DNA from: Phycisphaerae bacterium
Lineage (GTDB): Bacteria > Planctomycetota > Phycisphaerae > UBA1845
Direction of reading: 5' to 3'
Assembly (NCBI GenBank): GCA_028277545.1
Contig: JANQGB010000216.1
Coordinates: 1 to 5,349 of the forward strand
DNA: 5,349 nt
Below, piece after piece: positions 1-5,349 of this stretch. A program made the position numbers and the translations under genes. Each line of letters starts with the position of its first letter. Positions within the stretch are counted from its first letter, which is position 1. A model generated the notes under the pieces. It was not told the origin of the DNA. It saw only the letters and a program-made list of their open reading frames with translations, and did no database searches.

Positions 1-301
1 ACACCGCGTTGGCCTGGCTGTGATTACGCCCGCCTTCAAGGTCACCGAGTGCGGTCATTCCTCCGCCTGGTGTCCAACGAAAGGCCTGAAACTCGGGGGC
101 TGGCCCACACAACGTTGACGTGCTCTTGCCTACCACGACAGCGCCGTCTGCAGATACGCCAGAGGCTCGGCTGTGGAAATCGCCGTCGCCATTCAAGTCC
201 CCCAGGCCTTGGAAGGCTGCCATCGGTTCGTCCAGCGCATGACCGTCAGCCAAGGGCCCGACACAAACTACCAGCGCTGACATCGCTAGTGCTCTGCACA
301 T
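1..301 (-). CDS. Secreted HAF-repeat protein, N-terminal fragment (3' end beyond the left edge)
   Basis: The frame opens with ATG at 301-299 and stays open for 100 codons to the left edge, so the C-terminus is missing. The start is well supported: GGAGGGG (307-313) lies five bases upstream. Residues 1-22 look like a Sec signal peptide, with a hydrophobic core MSALVVCVGPLA and likely cleavage after GHA. From about residue 30 the sequence follows the HAF extracellular repeat: FQGLGDL, then GVSADGAVVVGKS (48-60), then AFRWTPGGGMTALGDLEGG (73-91), then SQANAV starting the next unit. HAF repeats are known from exported proteins, many with a C-terminal PEP-CTERM anchor, and are thought to form beta-propeller-like or beta-rich surface domains; their biochemical role is unknown. 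Whether this protein carries a PEP-CTERM tail cannot be seen. The family call is firm. The function is not. Confidence 0.85.
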   Translation of the reverse strand, partial: MCRALAMSALVVCVGPLADGHALDEPMAAFQGLGDLNGDGDFHSRASGVSADGAVVVGKSTSTLCGPAPEFQAFRWTPGGGMTALGDLEGGRNHSQANAV

Positions 302-371
302 CGTTACCCCTCCATATCAGTTAGTCGTGCGTTCAGGTTCAGGAATGCAGGTGCCATAGTGCCAGCGCGAC

Positions 372-401
372 AGTATAGGCGACGGGAGCAGGGCGCGCCA
401 A
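372..401 (-). promoter_or_regulatory. Candidate sigma70-type promoter for the HAF-repeat gene
   Basis: On the minus strand TTGGCG (396-401) and TATACT (372-377) are separated by 18 bases. The -10 box matches TATAAT at five of six positions and the -35 box matches TTGACA at four of six. It points at the HAF-repeat gene and would give a leader of about 60 nt ending at the strong GGAGGGG ribosome site. It was found by eye only, and such matches occur by chance. Confidence 0.35.
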
Positions 402-1458
402 TGGTGAAGATGTTAAGCAGATAACCGGACAGAGCCAGCGCGATGCGCTCATCGAACGCCAAGCACGAACGGAGAATTGCGCGACGGGCGTGGGACTCGA
501 CAGCGTGGAGACAAGTTGTCCGACTTCCTGCCGGCAATCTACGACAGGCCGCCGTCCGGCAACCGGGGACAGTGACGCTTGACGTGAGTGAGTATCGGGT
601 CTGCGTACACGAGAGTGCTTACCGGCGAATCTAAGCTAATTGACCGACCGGCTGTGCAACTGGGGCCGCACTGTTTGCCGCTGAAGCAGAATCGCGGGAA
701 TCTCCCGGGCAACTGGCCGCCCTCCACGGCCAACCTGCCTGGCGCTCAGAGAAGCGGGCATATCAAGGTGCACTGTAAGAGCCTGGGTGGCAAAGCTCGG
801 ACTACCGGGGGCGCGAATAGCAGGATCCGCACGCCCCGCAGAGCGTGCCGTGCGCACCACGGCTCCATCCGCACGGCCGACCTTGGCGAATGCCGCAGAC
901 CGATGTGCTGACAGGGGCTGGAAGACTGAGCATGCAATCCAGAAGGACTTTGCACGCTCAGCGAGGCGACGGGAGGTGCGCGCTCGTTGTTTGCTCGGTC
1001 GGCAGTTTGTATCTGCTCACTGCTGCTCTGGCCGCAAGCGTCGCTACGGGCGGCATGGCAGCCGGCTGGCGAGTTCCGGCAGCCTGAAGAGCGAGTGTGA
1101 CTCCGGCGATGCTCTGATAATGCACTGGCTGCTCGCCGGCCATCACGGCCCGGCGCTGCTCGAGCCCGACTGGCGAACGGACTACGTGACCTTCAACCAG
1201 CTCAGGGCACAGGGTATACGAAGATCATGTTATCCCGGGGCCTGGCCGCTGGGATTTGCGCCTCGTTCGAGTAAGATACTTGCAGGCTAACTCGGCCGGC
1301 GGGTGCCTCGAATGTGGGCGAGGCTCCGCGGACCATGGTTGAGGGCGTCGTCCATTCGCTGTGCTCGGGCGCCCGGGGGCGACCGGCAGGGTCACCAGCC
1401 ACAGACCCAGACTCCTGGTCACATCAGTGGCACTAAACGAGAGCAGGCCGACGCCAAA

Positions 1459-1466
1459 AGGGGGAG
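1459..1466 (+). promoter_or_regulatory. Strong ribosome binding site of the SRPBCC gene
   Basis: AGGGGGAG lies six bases before the ATG at 1473. It decides between this start and the longer out-of-frame reading that begins upstream at 1361. Confidence 0.7.
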
Positions 1467-1472
1467 TCAGCG

Positions 1473-1931
1473 ATGAAGATAGAGAACAGCGTAGAGATCA
1501 ACGCTACTCCAAGGACGGTTTTCTATTGGCTGGCGGAGCCGGAGCGCGCCGAGCGCTGGGTGATAAGCGTCACTCGGTCGGAGATCATCAGGGAAACGCC
1601 AAACAAGGTCGGCACCACCTTCCGTGAGTACGTGGAGGAAGATGGCCGCGGAATCGAGATGAACGGTGTCGTGACCGAGTTTGTCCCGGACGAACTCTTC
1701 GCCGTCCACCTGGAGAGCAAGGTGAACGAGGTTGATGTTCGCTTCTCGCTGCGGGAGAAGGAGGGCGTTACTCAGTTGGTGCAGAATGTTGACTTGCGAT
1801 TGCGGGGTCTGCTGAAGGTGGTGGGCTTGTTCCTGCGTGCATCCATCAGGGAGAGGGTCAGTCGCCAGGCACAGAATGAGTTCCTTCGTCTCAAGCAGCT
1901 ATGTGAGACTGAGGCGGTGCCGTCCGACTGA
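1473..1931 (+). CDS. SRPBCC (START-like) family protein
   Basis: This is a complete 152-residue protein. The start is fixed by AGGGGGAG (1459-1466), six bases before ATG. The whole length fits one SRPBCC/polyketide-cyclase-like fold. The first strand (KIENSVEINATP) is followed by the helix with the usual VFYWLAEPERAERWV pattern (residues 16-30). Beta strands follow with a charged EYVEEDGRGIEMNGVV segment (52-67), and a long C-terminal amphipathic helix covers about residues 112-146. Members of this superfamily bind hydrophobic ligands in a deep cavity and serve as cyclases, lipid carriers or stress-linked proteins. Nothing in the sequence or the neighbourhood shows the ligand. No signal peptide is visible, so it is presumably cytoplasmic. 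It stands alone: divergent from the HAF-repeat gene far upstream and convergent with the PEP-CTERM gene. The fold assignment is fairly secure; the role is unknown. Confidence 0.85.
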   Translation: MKIENSVEINATPRTVFYWLAEPERAERWVISVTRSEIIRETPNKVGTTFREYVEEDGRGIEMNGVVTEFVPDELFAVHLESKVNEVDVRFSLREKEGVTQLVQNVDLRLRGLLKVVGLFLRASIRERVSRQAQNEFLRLKQLCETEAVPSD

Positions 1932-2013
1932 CGTACCCGCACCGTGGCGTCTTGGGGTGCATCTCGACGTGAGGAAGTTAGCACGACGCCGGCGGCAAGC
2001 CCTCGGCGGCGTT

Positions 2014-2032
2014 GTGACGCAACAGCCGTCAC
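2014..2032. terminator. Weak hairpin between convergent genes, possible bidirectional terminator
   Basis: A perfect 6-bp stem (GTGACG at 2014-2019 with CGTCAC at 2027-2032) closes a 7-nt loop between the convergent SRPBCC and PEP-CTERM genes. There is no T-tract on either side, so the case rests on position alone. A second inverted repeat close by (ACGCCG/CGGCGT around 1985-2012) could contribute. Confidence 0.2.
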
Positions 2033-2078
2033 CGCGGATAGCGCCGATAGCCCGCAGGGCAGGCCCGACCAGCCGTAT

Positions 2079-2996
2079 CTAGCGCCGGCGCGGGCGCCGC
2101 AGCAGGCACGCTGGAATCAGCAGCAGCGCCAGCGAAGACGGTTCTGGCACCAACCGCTGGGCCTGCTGCGGTAGCACGATCGGCTGGGCCACCACAGGGT
2201 CGTAGCTGCCGGACATGTTGAGAAACGACAGGTCAGGAACATCATCTCCGCGGATGCGGGACTCCATGGCCCGGCTGACCAGGTCGGATACCTCCTGCTT
2301 GGTGAGGTTCTCGCCCGACTTGAGTCTGGCCTGCAGTTGCGAGACAGTTGACTCGAGGGAGTCCTCGCGCATGGTCCGACCGCTGAAGGTGGCGAAGATG
2401 TTCTCGTACCCGGCCGCCTCGTAGAAGGGGTCGGTCAGGGTAGCCAGCAGATCGGCGAAGAGATTGCCGGACACATCGATGGGCCCGATGTCGAAGTCAA
2501 TGGTCTCTCCATCCGGATTGGTGAAGCGGCCGATACTGTTCTGAGTCTGTCGGTTGGAGAACTGGAAGGTCAGATCGTACCAGCCGAACTGGTTGACCGA
2601 TCCGCCCAGGTTGAACACCGTGCTGCCGTCCACCTGCACCCGGTTGGCACCAATGTCGGAGGTGTAACTGTAAAACAGGGGGTTGGCGGTGGTTCCACCA
2701 ATCAGCGAGAAGTCCAGGCTGCGGATGCCTCGGCTGGCGGTGGTGAACGAGGCCGAGACCGGTCCGGTCAGCGTCAGATCGGTGAACCCGAAGTCCAACT
2801 GCGTATTCTGGAAGTTCCGAGCGGCGGTAAAGGAGTGCCCCTGGCTCAGGGGGTTGAAGTCAGATTGGTACTGGAAGCCGGCGAAGTCCAACCCTACGAG
2901 GATGTCGCCAAAGACATCGGCCCGGGCCAGGCCCGCAGGAGCCACCGCGACCAGCAGCGCCGCGACGAGACAGGAGCAGGAAGATCGAGTAGTCAT
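2079..2996 (-). CDS. PEP-CTERM sorting-domain exported protein of unknown function
   Basis: This is a 305-residue protein. ATG at 2996 is chosen because GGAGGTG (3001-3007) sits directly upstream and because it begins a clean signal peptide: MTTRSS, hydrophobic LVAALLVAVAPAGL, cleavage after ARA (24-26). An in-frame ATG at 3071 would bury that signal behind 25 arginine-rich residues. Residues 27-205 are rich in aromatic residues, Ser, Thr, Asn and Asp with alternating hydrophobic positions, as in a secreted beta-sandwich. A charged, probably helical segment follows at 208-248. The C-terminus is a textbook PEP-CTERM signal: V-PEP at 283-286, short hydrophobic span 289-299, basic tail RRPRRR (300-305). 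In known systems an exosortase (EpsH/XrtA type) recognises this signal at the membrane and the protein is delivered to the outer surface or matrix. No exosortase is present here. The N-terminal domain is not recognised. A transcript starting at 3036-ish would be monocistronic. Confidence 0.88.
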   Translation of the reverse strand: MTTRSSCSCLVAALLVAVAPAGLARADVFGDILVGLDFAGFQYQSDFNPLSQGHSFTAARNFQNTQLDFGFTDLTLTGPVSASFTTASRGIRSLDFSLIGGTTANPLFYSYTSDIGANRVQVDGSTVFNLGGSVNQFGWYDLTFQFSNRQTQNSIGRFTNPDGETIDFDIGPIDVSGNLFADLLATLTDPFYEAAGYENIFATFSGRTMREDSLESTVSQLQARLKSGENLTKQEVSDLVSRAMESRIRGDDVPDLSFLNMSGSYDPVVAQPIVLPQQAQRLVPEPSSLALLLIPACLLRRPRRR

Positions 2997-3042
2997 GGCA
3001 CACCTCCGAGGGCGTCGTGAACGTTCTAAACCGGCGCACATC

Positions 3043-3071
3043 ACTGTATCTGGCCGCACCCACTGCATCAA
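3043..3071 (-). promoter_or_regulatory. Candidate sigma70-type promoter for the PEP-CTERM gene
   Basis: On the minus strand TTGATG (3066-3071) and TACAGT (3043-3048) are separated by exactly 17 bases, each matching consensus at four of six positions. It would give a leader of about 40 nt before the GGAGGTG site. The placement is good and the boxes are only moderate. Confidence 0.35.
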
Positions 3072-3215
3072 GCCGGATAGCGAACTGTCTGGCCCGCGCG
3101 CCGCCGGGCTGAAATCGCCTCCGCATCATTCTAGTCGGCAATCACGCCCGCCCCCCTATAGCCGGGAACCGCCGCGATCGCCGGCCCCGCTCACTGCCGT
3201 CGGCTGCCGGGCCCG

Positions 3216-3264
3216 TGCGACAGGTTATCGGACGTCGGCACCGGCCGGGACCTGCCCGGTCGCA
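3216..3264 (-). terminator. Nested hairpins just after the dipeptidase gene, possible terminator
   Basis: Within 80 bases of the dipeptidase stop is a perfect CCGGG-(5 nt)-CCCGG hairpin (3245-3259). An outer pairing, TGCGAC (3216-3221) with GTCGCA (3259-3264), overlaps it by one base. There is no T-tract, so it may be a non-canonical terminator or simply GC-rich sequence. Confidence 0.25.
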
Positions 3265-3291
3265 CATTTAGCTTGGCGCGGTAGCCGCAGG

Positions 3292-4671
3292 TCACCTCGG
3301 GGCCAGCCGGTCCAGGAACCGGGCCACCGAACGGGTGCCGTTGGTCAGGTCGGCCAGCGAGAAGAACTCGTTGGGGCCGTGGGCGTTGCAGTCGGGCTCA
3401 CAGAATCCCATCATGATCGAGTTGGCCCCCAGCACCTGCCGAAACAGCGGCAGAATCGGCAACGTTCCGCCCTCGCGAATCAGGGCCGGACGCGCGCCAT
3501 AGCCGCCCTCGACCGCCTCCGCGGCCGCCTTGATCCCCGGCGAGTCGATGGGGCAGACGTAGGCCGCCGCCGTGGCGTGAGTCTTGATCTCGAGCCCCAC
3601 GCCCTCGGGCGTCAGGGCCCGGACCGCTGAATCGAAGGCGGCCGAGATTTTCTCCGGATCCTGGTCGGGCACGATCCGCATGGAGACTTTGGCCCCCATG
3701 CAGGCCGGGATGATGGTCGACGCCCCTTCACCCATGAAGCCGCCGAACAGACCGTTGACGTCCAGCGTGGGCCGCACCCAGCGCCGGGCGAGAGTGCTGA
3801 ATCCCGCTTCACCGTCCAGCGCAGGGCTGCCGGTCATAGCCAGGTAGACCTGCTCGTCGAAGGGCAGGCCATCCATGGCCACCTGCTCCTCCGGAGAGAT
3901 GGCCCGTACGTTGTCGTAGAAGCCCGGTATGGTGACCCGCTGGTCATGGTCCTTGAGGCCAGCGACGATGTTGGCCAGCACGTTGCCCGGGTTGGCGATA
4001 GTCCCTCCGAAGGAGCCGCTGTGGAGATCCTGCTTGGGGCCGGTGAGGTTGAGTTCCTTGTAGACCATACCCTTGGTACCGTAGGTGATAGCCGGCGTCC
4101 GGGAGTTGAACTTGGCGGTATCCGACAGGACTACGTAGTCGCAGGCCAGTTGTTTGCGGCGCGACTCGATCAGCGCCCCCAGGTTCGCCGAGCCCACCTC
4201 CTCCTCGCCCTCGATGAGGTACTTGACGCGGACGGGCATCTTACCGGCGGTCTTCATCCAGGCCTCGGCCGCGAAGATGTGCGTCAACACCTGCCCCTTG
4301 TCGTCCGCCGCCCCCCGGGCATAGATCGACCCGTTGCGGAGCGTCGCCTCGAAGGGTGGCGTGTGCCACAGCGACTCGTCGCCCACCGGCTGCACGTCGT
4401 AGTGGCCGTAGACCAGCACGGTGGGCCCGTCGCCGTCAGCGGGACCACTGTCGCCCAGAACGGCCGGGTGGCCTGCCGTCTCGACTATCTCGGCCGCGAA
4501 GCCGCAGGCGACCAGTCTCTGCTGCACCCAGCTTGCCGCCTCGTGCATTTCGGCAGCCGCCGACTTGTCGGTCGAGATGCTCGCAATGCGCAACAGTGCG
4601 GTCAGCGACTCCACGAACTGGTCCTGGTTGTCCCGAATGTAGTTGTCGATTCTCTCGATCACCGGTTTCAT
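3292..4671 (-). CDS. M20-family zinc metallopeptidase (dipeptidase)
   Basis: This is a complete 459-residue cytosolic-type enzyme, of normal length for the family, expected to cleave dipeptides or short peptides with a two-zinc centre. The active site is intact: H90 and D92 in VYGHYDVQPV, bridging D123 in ARGAADDKGQ, general base E157 and ligand E158 in EGEEEVGS, D184 in LSDT, and H431 in NAHGPNEF. H217 in DLHSGSFGG is the usual dimer-domain residue, and REGGTLPI (399-406) is the conserved C-terminal loop. The lid/dimerisation domain covers roughly 200-320. No signal peptide is seen. The start at 4671 is preferred because upstream in-frame codons lack family similarity and the N-terminus MKPVIERIDNYI matches the first helix of relatives. 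A GTG two codons later (4665) has AGGA eight bases before it and is an equally good start. The exact substrate, and whether it is a dipeptidase or a related M20 hydrolase, cannot be fixed from sequence. Confidence 0.93.
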   Translation of the reverse strand: MKPVIERIDNYIRDNQDQFVESLTALLRIASISTDKSAAAEMHEAASWVQQRLVACGFAAEIVETAGHPAVLGDSGPADGDGPTVLVYGHYDVQPVGDESLWHTPPFEATLRNGSIYARGAADDKGQVLTHIFAAEAWMKTAGKMPVRVKYLIEGEEEVGSANLGALIESRRKQLACDYVVLSDTAKFNSRTPAITYGTKGMVYKELNLTGPKQDLHSGSFGGTIANPGNVLANIVAGLKDHDQRVTIPGFYDNVRAISPEEQVAMDGLPFDEQVYLAMTGSPALDGEAGFSTLARRWVRPTLDVNGLFGGFMGEGASTIIPACMGAKVSMRIVPDQDPEKISAAFDSAVRALTPEGVGLEIKTHATAAAYVCPIDSPGIKAAAEAVEGGYGARPALIREGGTLPILPLFRQVLGANSIMMGFCEPDCNAHGPNEFFSLADLTNGTRSVARFLDRLAPR

Positions 4672-4810
4672 CCTGGCAAGCTTGGGTTGAGTGTTGATGG
4701 CGGCAGCCGCACGACCAACCGGCAGGCGAGTGCCGAAGCGACTCCGTGTGGCCGGCGGGCGGCATGAGACCTTAGCGGAACCGTACCTGGCTGTCCAATC
4801 CACCGGGCGA

Positions 4811-4839
4811 TGGAAAGCACTCGTCCAGGCGGCTAAGAT
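4811..4839 (+). promoter_or_regulatory. Weak candidate promoter for the small membrane protein-mnmG pair
   Basis: TGGAAA (4811-4816) and TAAGAT (4834-4839) are 17 bases apart, each four of six to consensus. They lie in the divergent region between the dipeptidase start and the small gene, about 57 bases before its ATG. Support is weak. Confidence 0.22.
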
Positions 4840-4896
4840 CATGCTGGTAGCCCGCGCGTCCCGCTTCCGACCGCGCCCGGACTGGAGCCTATCTCG

Positions 4897-5106
4897 ATGG
4901 ATACGGAGTCGACACACTGGACCTCCGTGGTGGCGGCCCTGGCCTGGGTGGCATTCTTTGTCACCCTGATCTTCCGCCCCAGGCTGGCCTGGGATTACCC
5001 GGTGCTGGCCGTCCTGGCTATCGGGGGGGCGGTGGTGTGGGCGATCCGCGCCCGCCGCACCCGCCGCCAGGAGAAAGCCCGCCTGCTAGAATCTGACGGA
5101 CAATGA
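4897..5106 (+). CDS. Small protein with two membrane segments
   Basis: A 69-residue protein, with GGAG (4884-4887) nine bases before the ATG. Two hydrophobic spans are visible: about residues 10-27 (SVVAALAWVAFFVTLIF) and 35-51 (PVLAVLAIGGAVVWAI), joined by the short RPRLAWDY turn. A strongly basic then acidic tail follows (RARRTRRQEKARLLESDGQ). By the positive-inside rule the basic tail should be cytoplasmic, which would put the N-terminus inside too. I do not recognise the family. Its TGA overlaps the ATG of mnmG in an ATGA arrangement, so the two are very likely cotranscribed and translationally coupled. That supports its being a real gene. Function unknown. Confidence 0.7.
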   Translation: MDTESTHWTSVVAALAWVAFFVTLIFRPRLAWDYPVLAVLAIGGAVVWAIRARRTRRQEKARLLESDGQ

Positions 5107-5349
5107 ACGCTCCCTACGACGTAGTGGTCATCGGCGGCGGACACGCCGGCGCGGAGGCGGCTCACGCTGCCGCCGTGCTCGGAGCCCGAACCGCCCTGAT
5201 CACCATGAGCATCAACGCTATAGGCCGCATGAGCTGCAACCCGGCCCATCAGGCCGCCCAGGGCGTCGATCTCGCGTACCATCTGGCCCTTGCCCAGCCC
5301 GCCGATGGCCGGGTTGCAGCTCATGCGGCCTATAGCGTTGATGCTCATG
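5103..5349 (+). CDS. mnmG: mnmG (gidA) N-terminal fragment; authentic to 5246, chimeric after that
   Basis: MnmG is the FAD-dependent partner of MnmE. Together they install the 5-carboxymethylaminomethyl (or taurinomethyl-type) group on the wobble uridine of certain tRNAs in the cytoplasm. The first 48 codons are clear: YDVVVIGGGHAGAEAA (5-20) is the FAD-binding Rossmann motif, followed by the family signature IGRMSCNPA (40-48). Most relatives read GGGHAGCE; alanine replaces the usual cysteine here. After codon 48 the expected IGGLGKG does not follow. The plus-strand frame instead reads through reverse-complemented mnmG sequence to the edge, so residues 49 onward are meaningless. The expected continuation is present on the other strand at 5306-5247. 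The start overlaps the preceding gene by four bases and has only a weak ribosome site of its own (GGA at 5098-5100), which suggests coupling. The remaining roughly 560 residues of a normal MnmG are absent. Confidence 0.9.
   Translation, partial: MNAPYDVVVIGGGHAGAEAAHAAAVLGARTALITMSINAIGRMSCNPAHQAAQGVDLAYHLALAQPADGRVAAHAAYSVDAH
5204..5349. repeat. Fold-back inverted repeat within mnmG (43-bp arms, 60-nt loop)
   Basis: Bases 5204-5246 are the exact reverse complement of 5307-5349: 43 of 43 match, and the second arm stops only because the sequence stops. The loop 5247-5306, read on the minus strand, continues mnmG without a break for 20 codons (IGGLGKGQMVREIDALGGLM). The hinge is GGCC, a self-complementary tetranucleotide present at both joined sites. 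This is the pattern of a strand-switching chimera, not a natural palindrome. Confidence 0.93.
5247..5349 (-). pseudogene. mnmG: mnmG fragment on the minus strand, created by the fold-back
   Basis: Reading from ATG at 5348 leftward gives MSINAIGRMSCNPA and then the conserved GGLGKGQMVREIDALGGLM, which is the correct MnmG sequence for residues 35-68. It is a duplicate and extension of the plus-strand gene, not a second gene. Joining 5103-5246 to the reverse complement of 5247-5306 restores the first 68 codons of the real gene. Past 5247 the minus-strand frame runs into antisense mnmG and is meaningless. Confidence 0.85.

Larger units (their letters stand above)
302..1472. other. Long stretch without a supportable gene
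   Basis: This region separates the minus-strand HAF-repeat gene from the plus-strand SRPBCC gene. Open frames exist on both strands, but none has a recognisable family, a clear ribosome site and a protein-like composition together. The nearest candidates are a plus-strand frame 932-1087 (51 residues; basic N-terminus, then a hydrophobic stretch ALVVCSVGSLYLLTAALAA) and a second plus-strand frame ending at 1290 whose last 60 residues look somewhat protein-like. They are in different frames and could be remnants of one decayed exported protein, but I cannot show that. A strong GC hairpin, with stem 1134-1141/1147-1155, one bulged C and an ATCAC loop, has no T-tract on either side. No tRNA, rRNA, insertion-sequence ends or CRISPR-like repeats were seen. 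The divergent flanking genes mean both upstream regulatory regions must lie here. Confidence 0.6.

Noticed and set aside
787..1290. A 167-residue open frame on the plus strand
   Set aside because: No ribosome site, no recognisable domain, and an Arg/Ala/Cys-rich composition typical of non-coding GC-rich DNA. Only the last 60 residues look at all protein-like, so it is mentioned under the gene-free region.
1202..1422. Two overlapping minus-strand frames, one beginning with a signal-like MTRSLGLWLVTLPVA
   Set aside because: The hydrophobic start is followed by Pro/Arg-rich sequence in that frame and no family is recognisable in either frame. No ribosome site was identified.
2997..3071. N-terminal extension of the PEP-CTERM protein from an upstream ATG
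   Set aside because: It would place 25 basic residues before a perfect signal peptide, and the strong ribosome site is at the inner start. It also overlaps the best promoter candidate.
2683..3630. A 315-residue open frame on the plus strand
   Set aside because: It runs antisense through the PEP-CTERM gene, the intergenic region and the end of the dipeptidase, with no family resemblance.
3946..4767. A 273-residue open frame on the plus strand
   Set aside because: It is antisense to the M20 dipeptidase, whose complete active site proves the minus strand is coding. Its arginine- and glycine-rich composition is typical of antisense GC-rich sequence.
4672..4917. N-terminal extension of the dipeptidase by 82 residues
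   Set aside because: The extension is Arg-rich, resembles nothing in the family, and overlaps the start of the divergent small gene.
5204..5349. The inverted repeat as a natural regulatory switch, terminator or mobile-element end
   Set aside because: Both arms and the loop are ordinary mnmG coding sequence, and the loop restores the exact missing codons on the other strand. A fold-back chimera explains every base.
1..5349. CRISPR array, tRNA, rRNA, insertion sequence, toxin-antitoxin or defence genes
   Set aside because: No regularly spaced repeats, cloverleaf, rRNA-like blocks, transposase motifs or defence-family motifs were seen on either strand.

Overview
This looks like a short bacterial contig, GC-rich by eye, and it is broken at both ends. 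It enters inside a gene at position 1 and ends at 5349 in a sequence fold-back. Two exported surface-protein types, a HAF-repeat protein and a PEP-CTERM protein, sit beside ordinary housekeeping genes. Together with the GC-rich codon usage this suggests a Planctomycetota-like environmental Gram-negative bacterium, perhaps Phycisphaerae-like. That placement is an inference from gene content and is not proven.

Layout. (1) 1-301, minus strand: the first 100 codons of a secreted HAF-repeat protein, cut by the left edge, with a strong Shine-Dalgarno sequence and a plausible sigma70-type promoter upstream. (2) 302-1472: about 1.2 kb with no gene I can support. (3) 1473-1931, plus strand: a stand-alone SRPBCC (START-like) protein, convergent with (4) 2079-2996, minus strand: a PEP-CTERM-anchored exported protein of unknown function. 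(5) 3292-4671, minus strand: a complete M20-family zinc dipeptidase with all expected metal and catalytic residues. (6) 4897-5106, plus strand: a 69-residue protein with two predicted membrane segments, whose stop codon overlaps the start of (7) mnmG (gidA) at 5103, the tRNA wobble-uridine modification enzyme.

The most striking object is at the right end. The mnmG frame is genuine only up to codon 48 (5246). There the sequence turns round and runs back along the opposite strand, giving a perfect 43-bp inverted repeat (5204-5246 and 5307-5349) around a 60-nt loop. Read on the minus strand, the loop supplies exactly the next 20 codons of mnmG. The structure is therefore almost certainly a fold-back chimera from amplification, library preparation or assembly, not a biological element.

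The genes do not form one pathway. HAF-repeat and PEP-CTERM proteins are both envelope-directed, but no exosortase, glycosyltransferase or EPS gene is present here to complete that system. The dipeptidase and the small-membrane-protein/mnmG pair are divergently transcribed from a shared intergenic region (4672-4896). I found no convincing new defence, mobile or RNA-based system, and no CRISPR array, tRNA, rRNA or insertion sequence.
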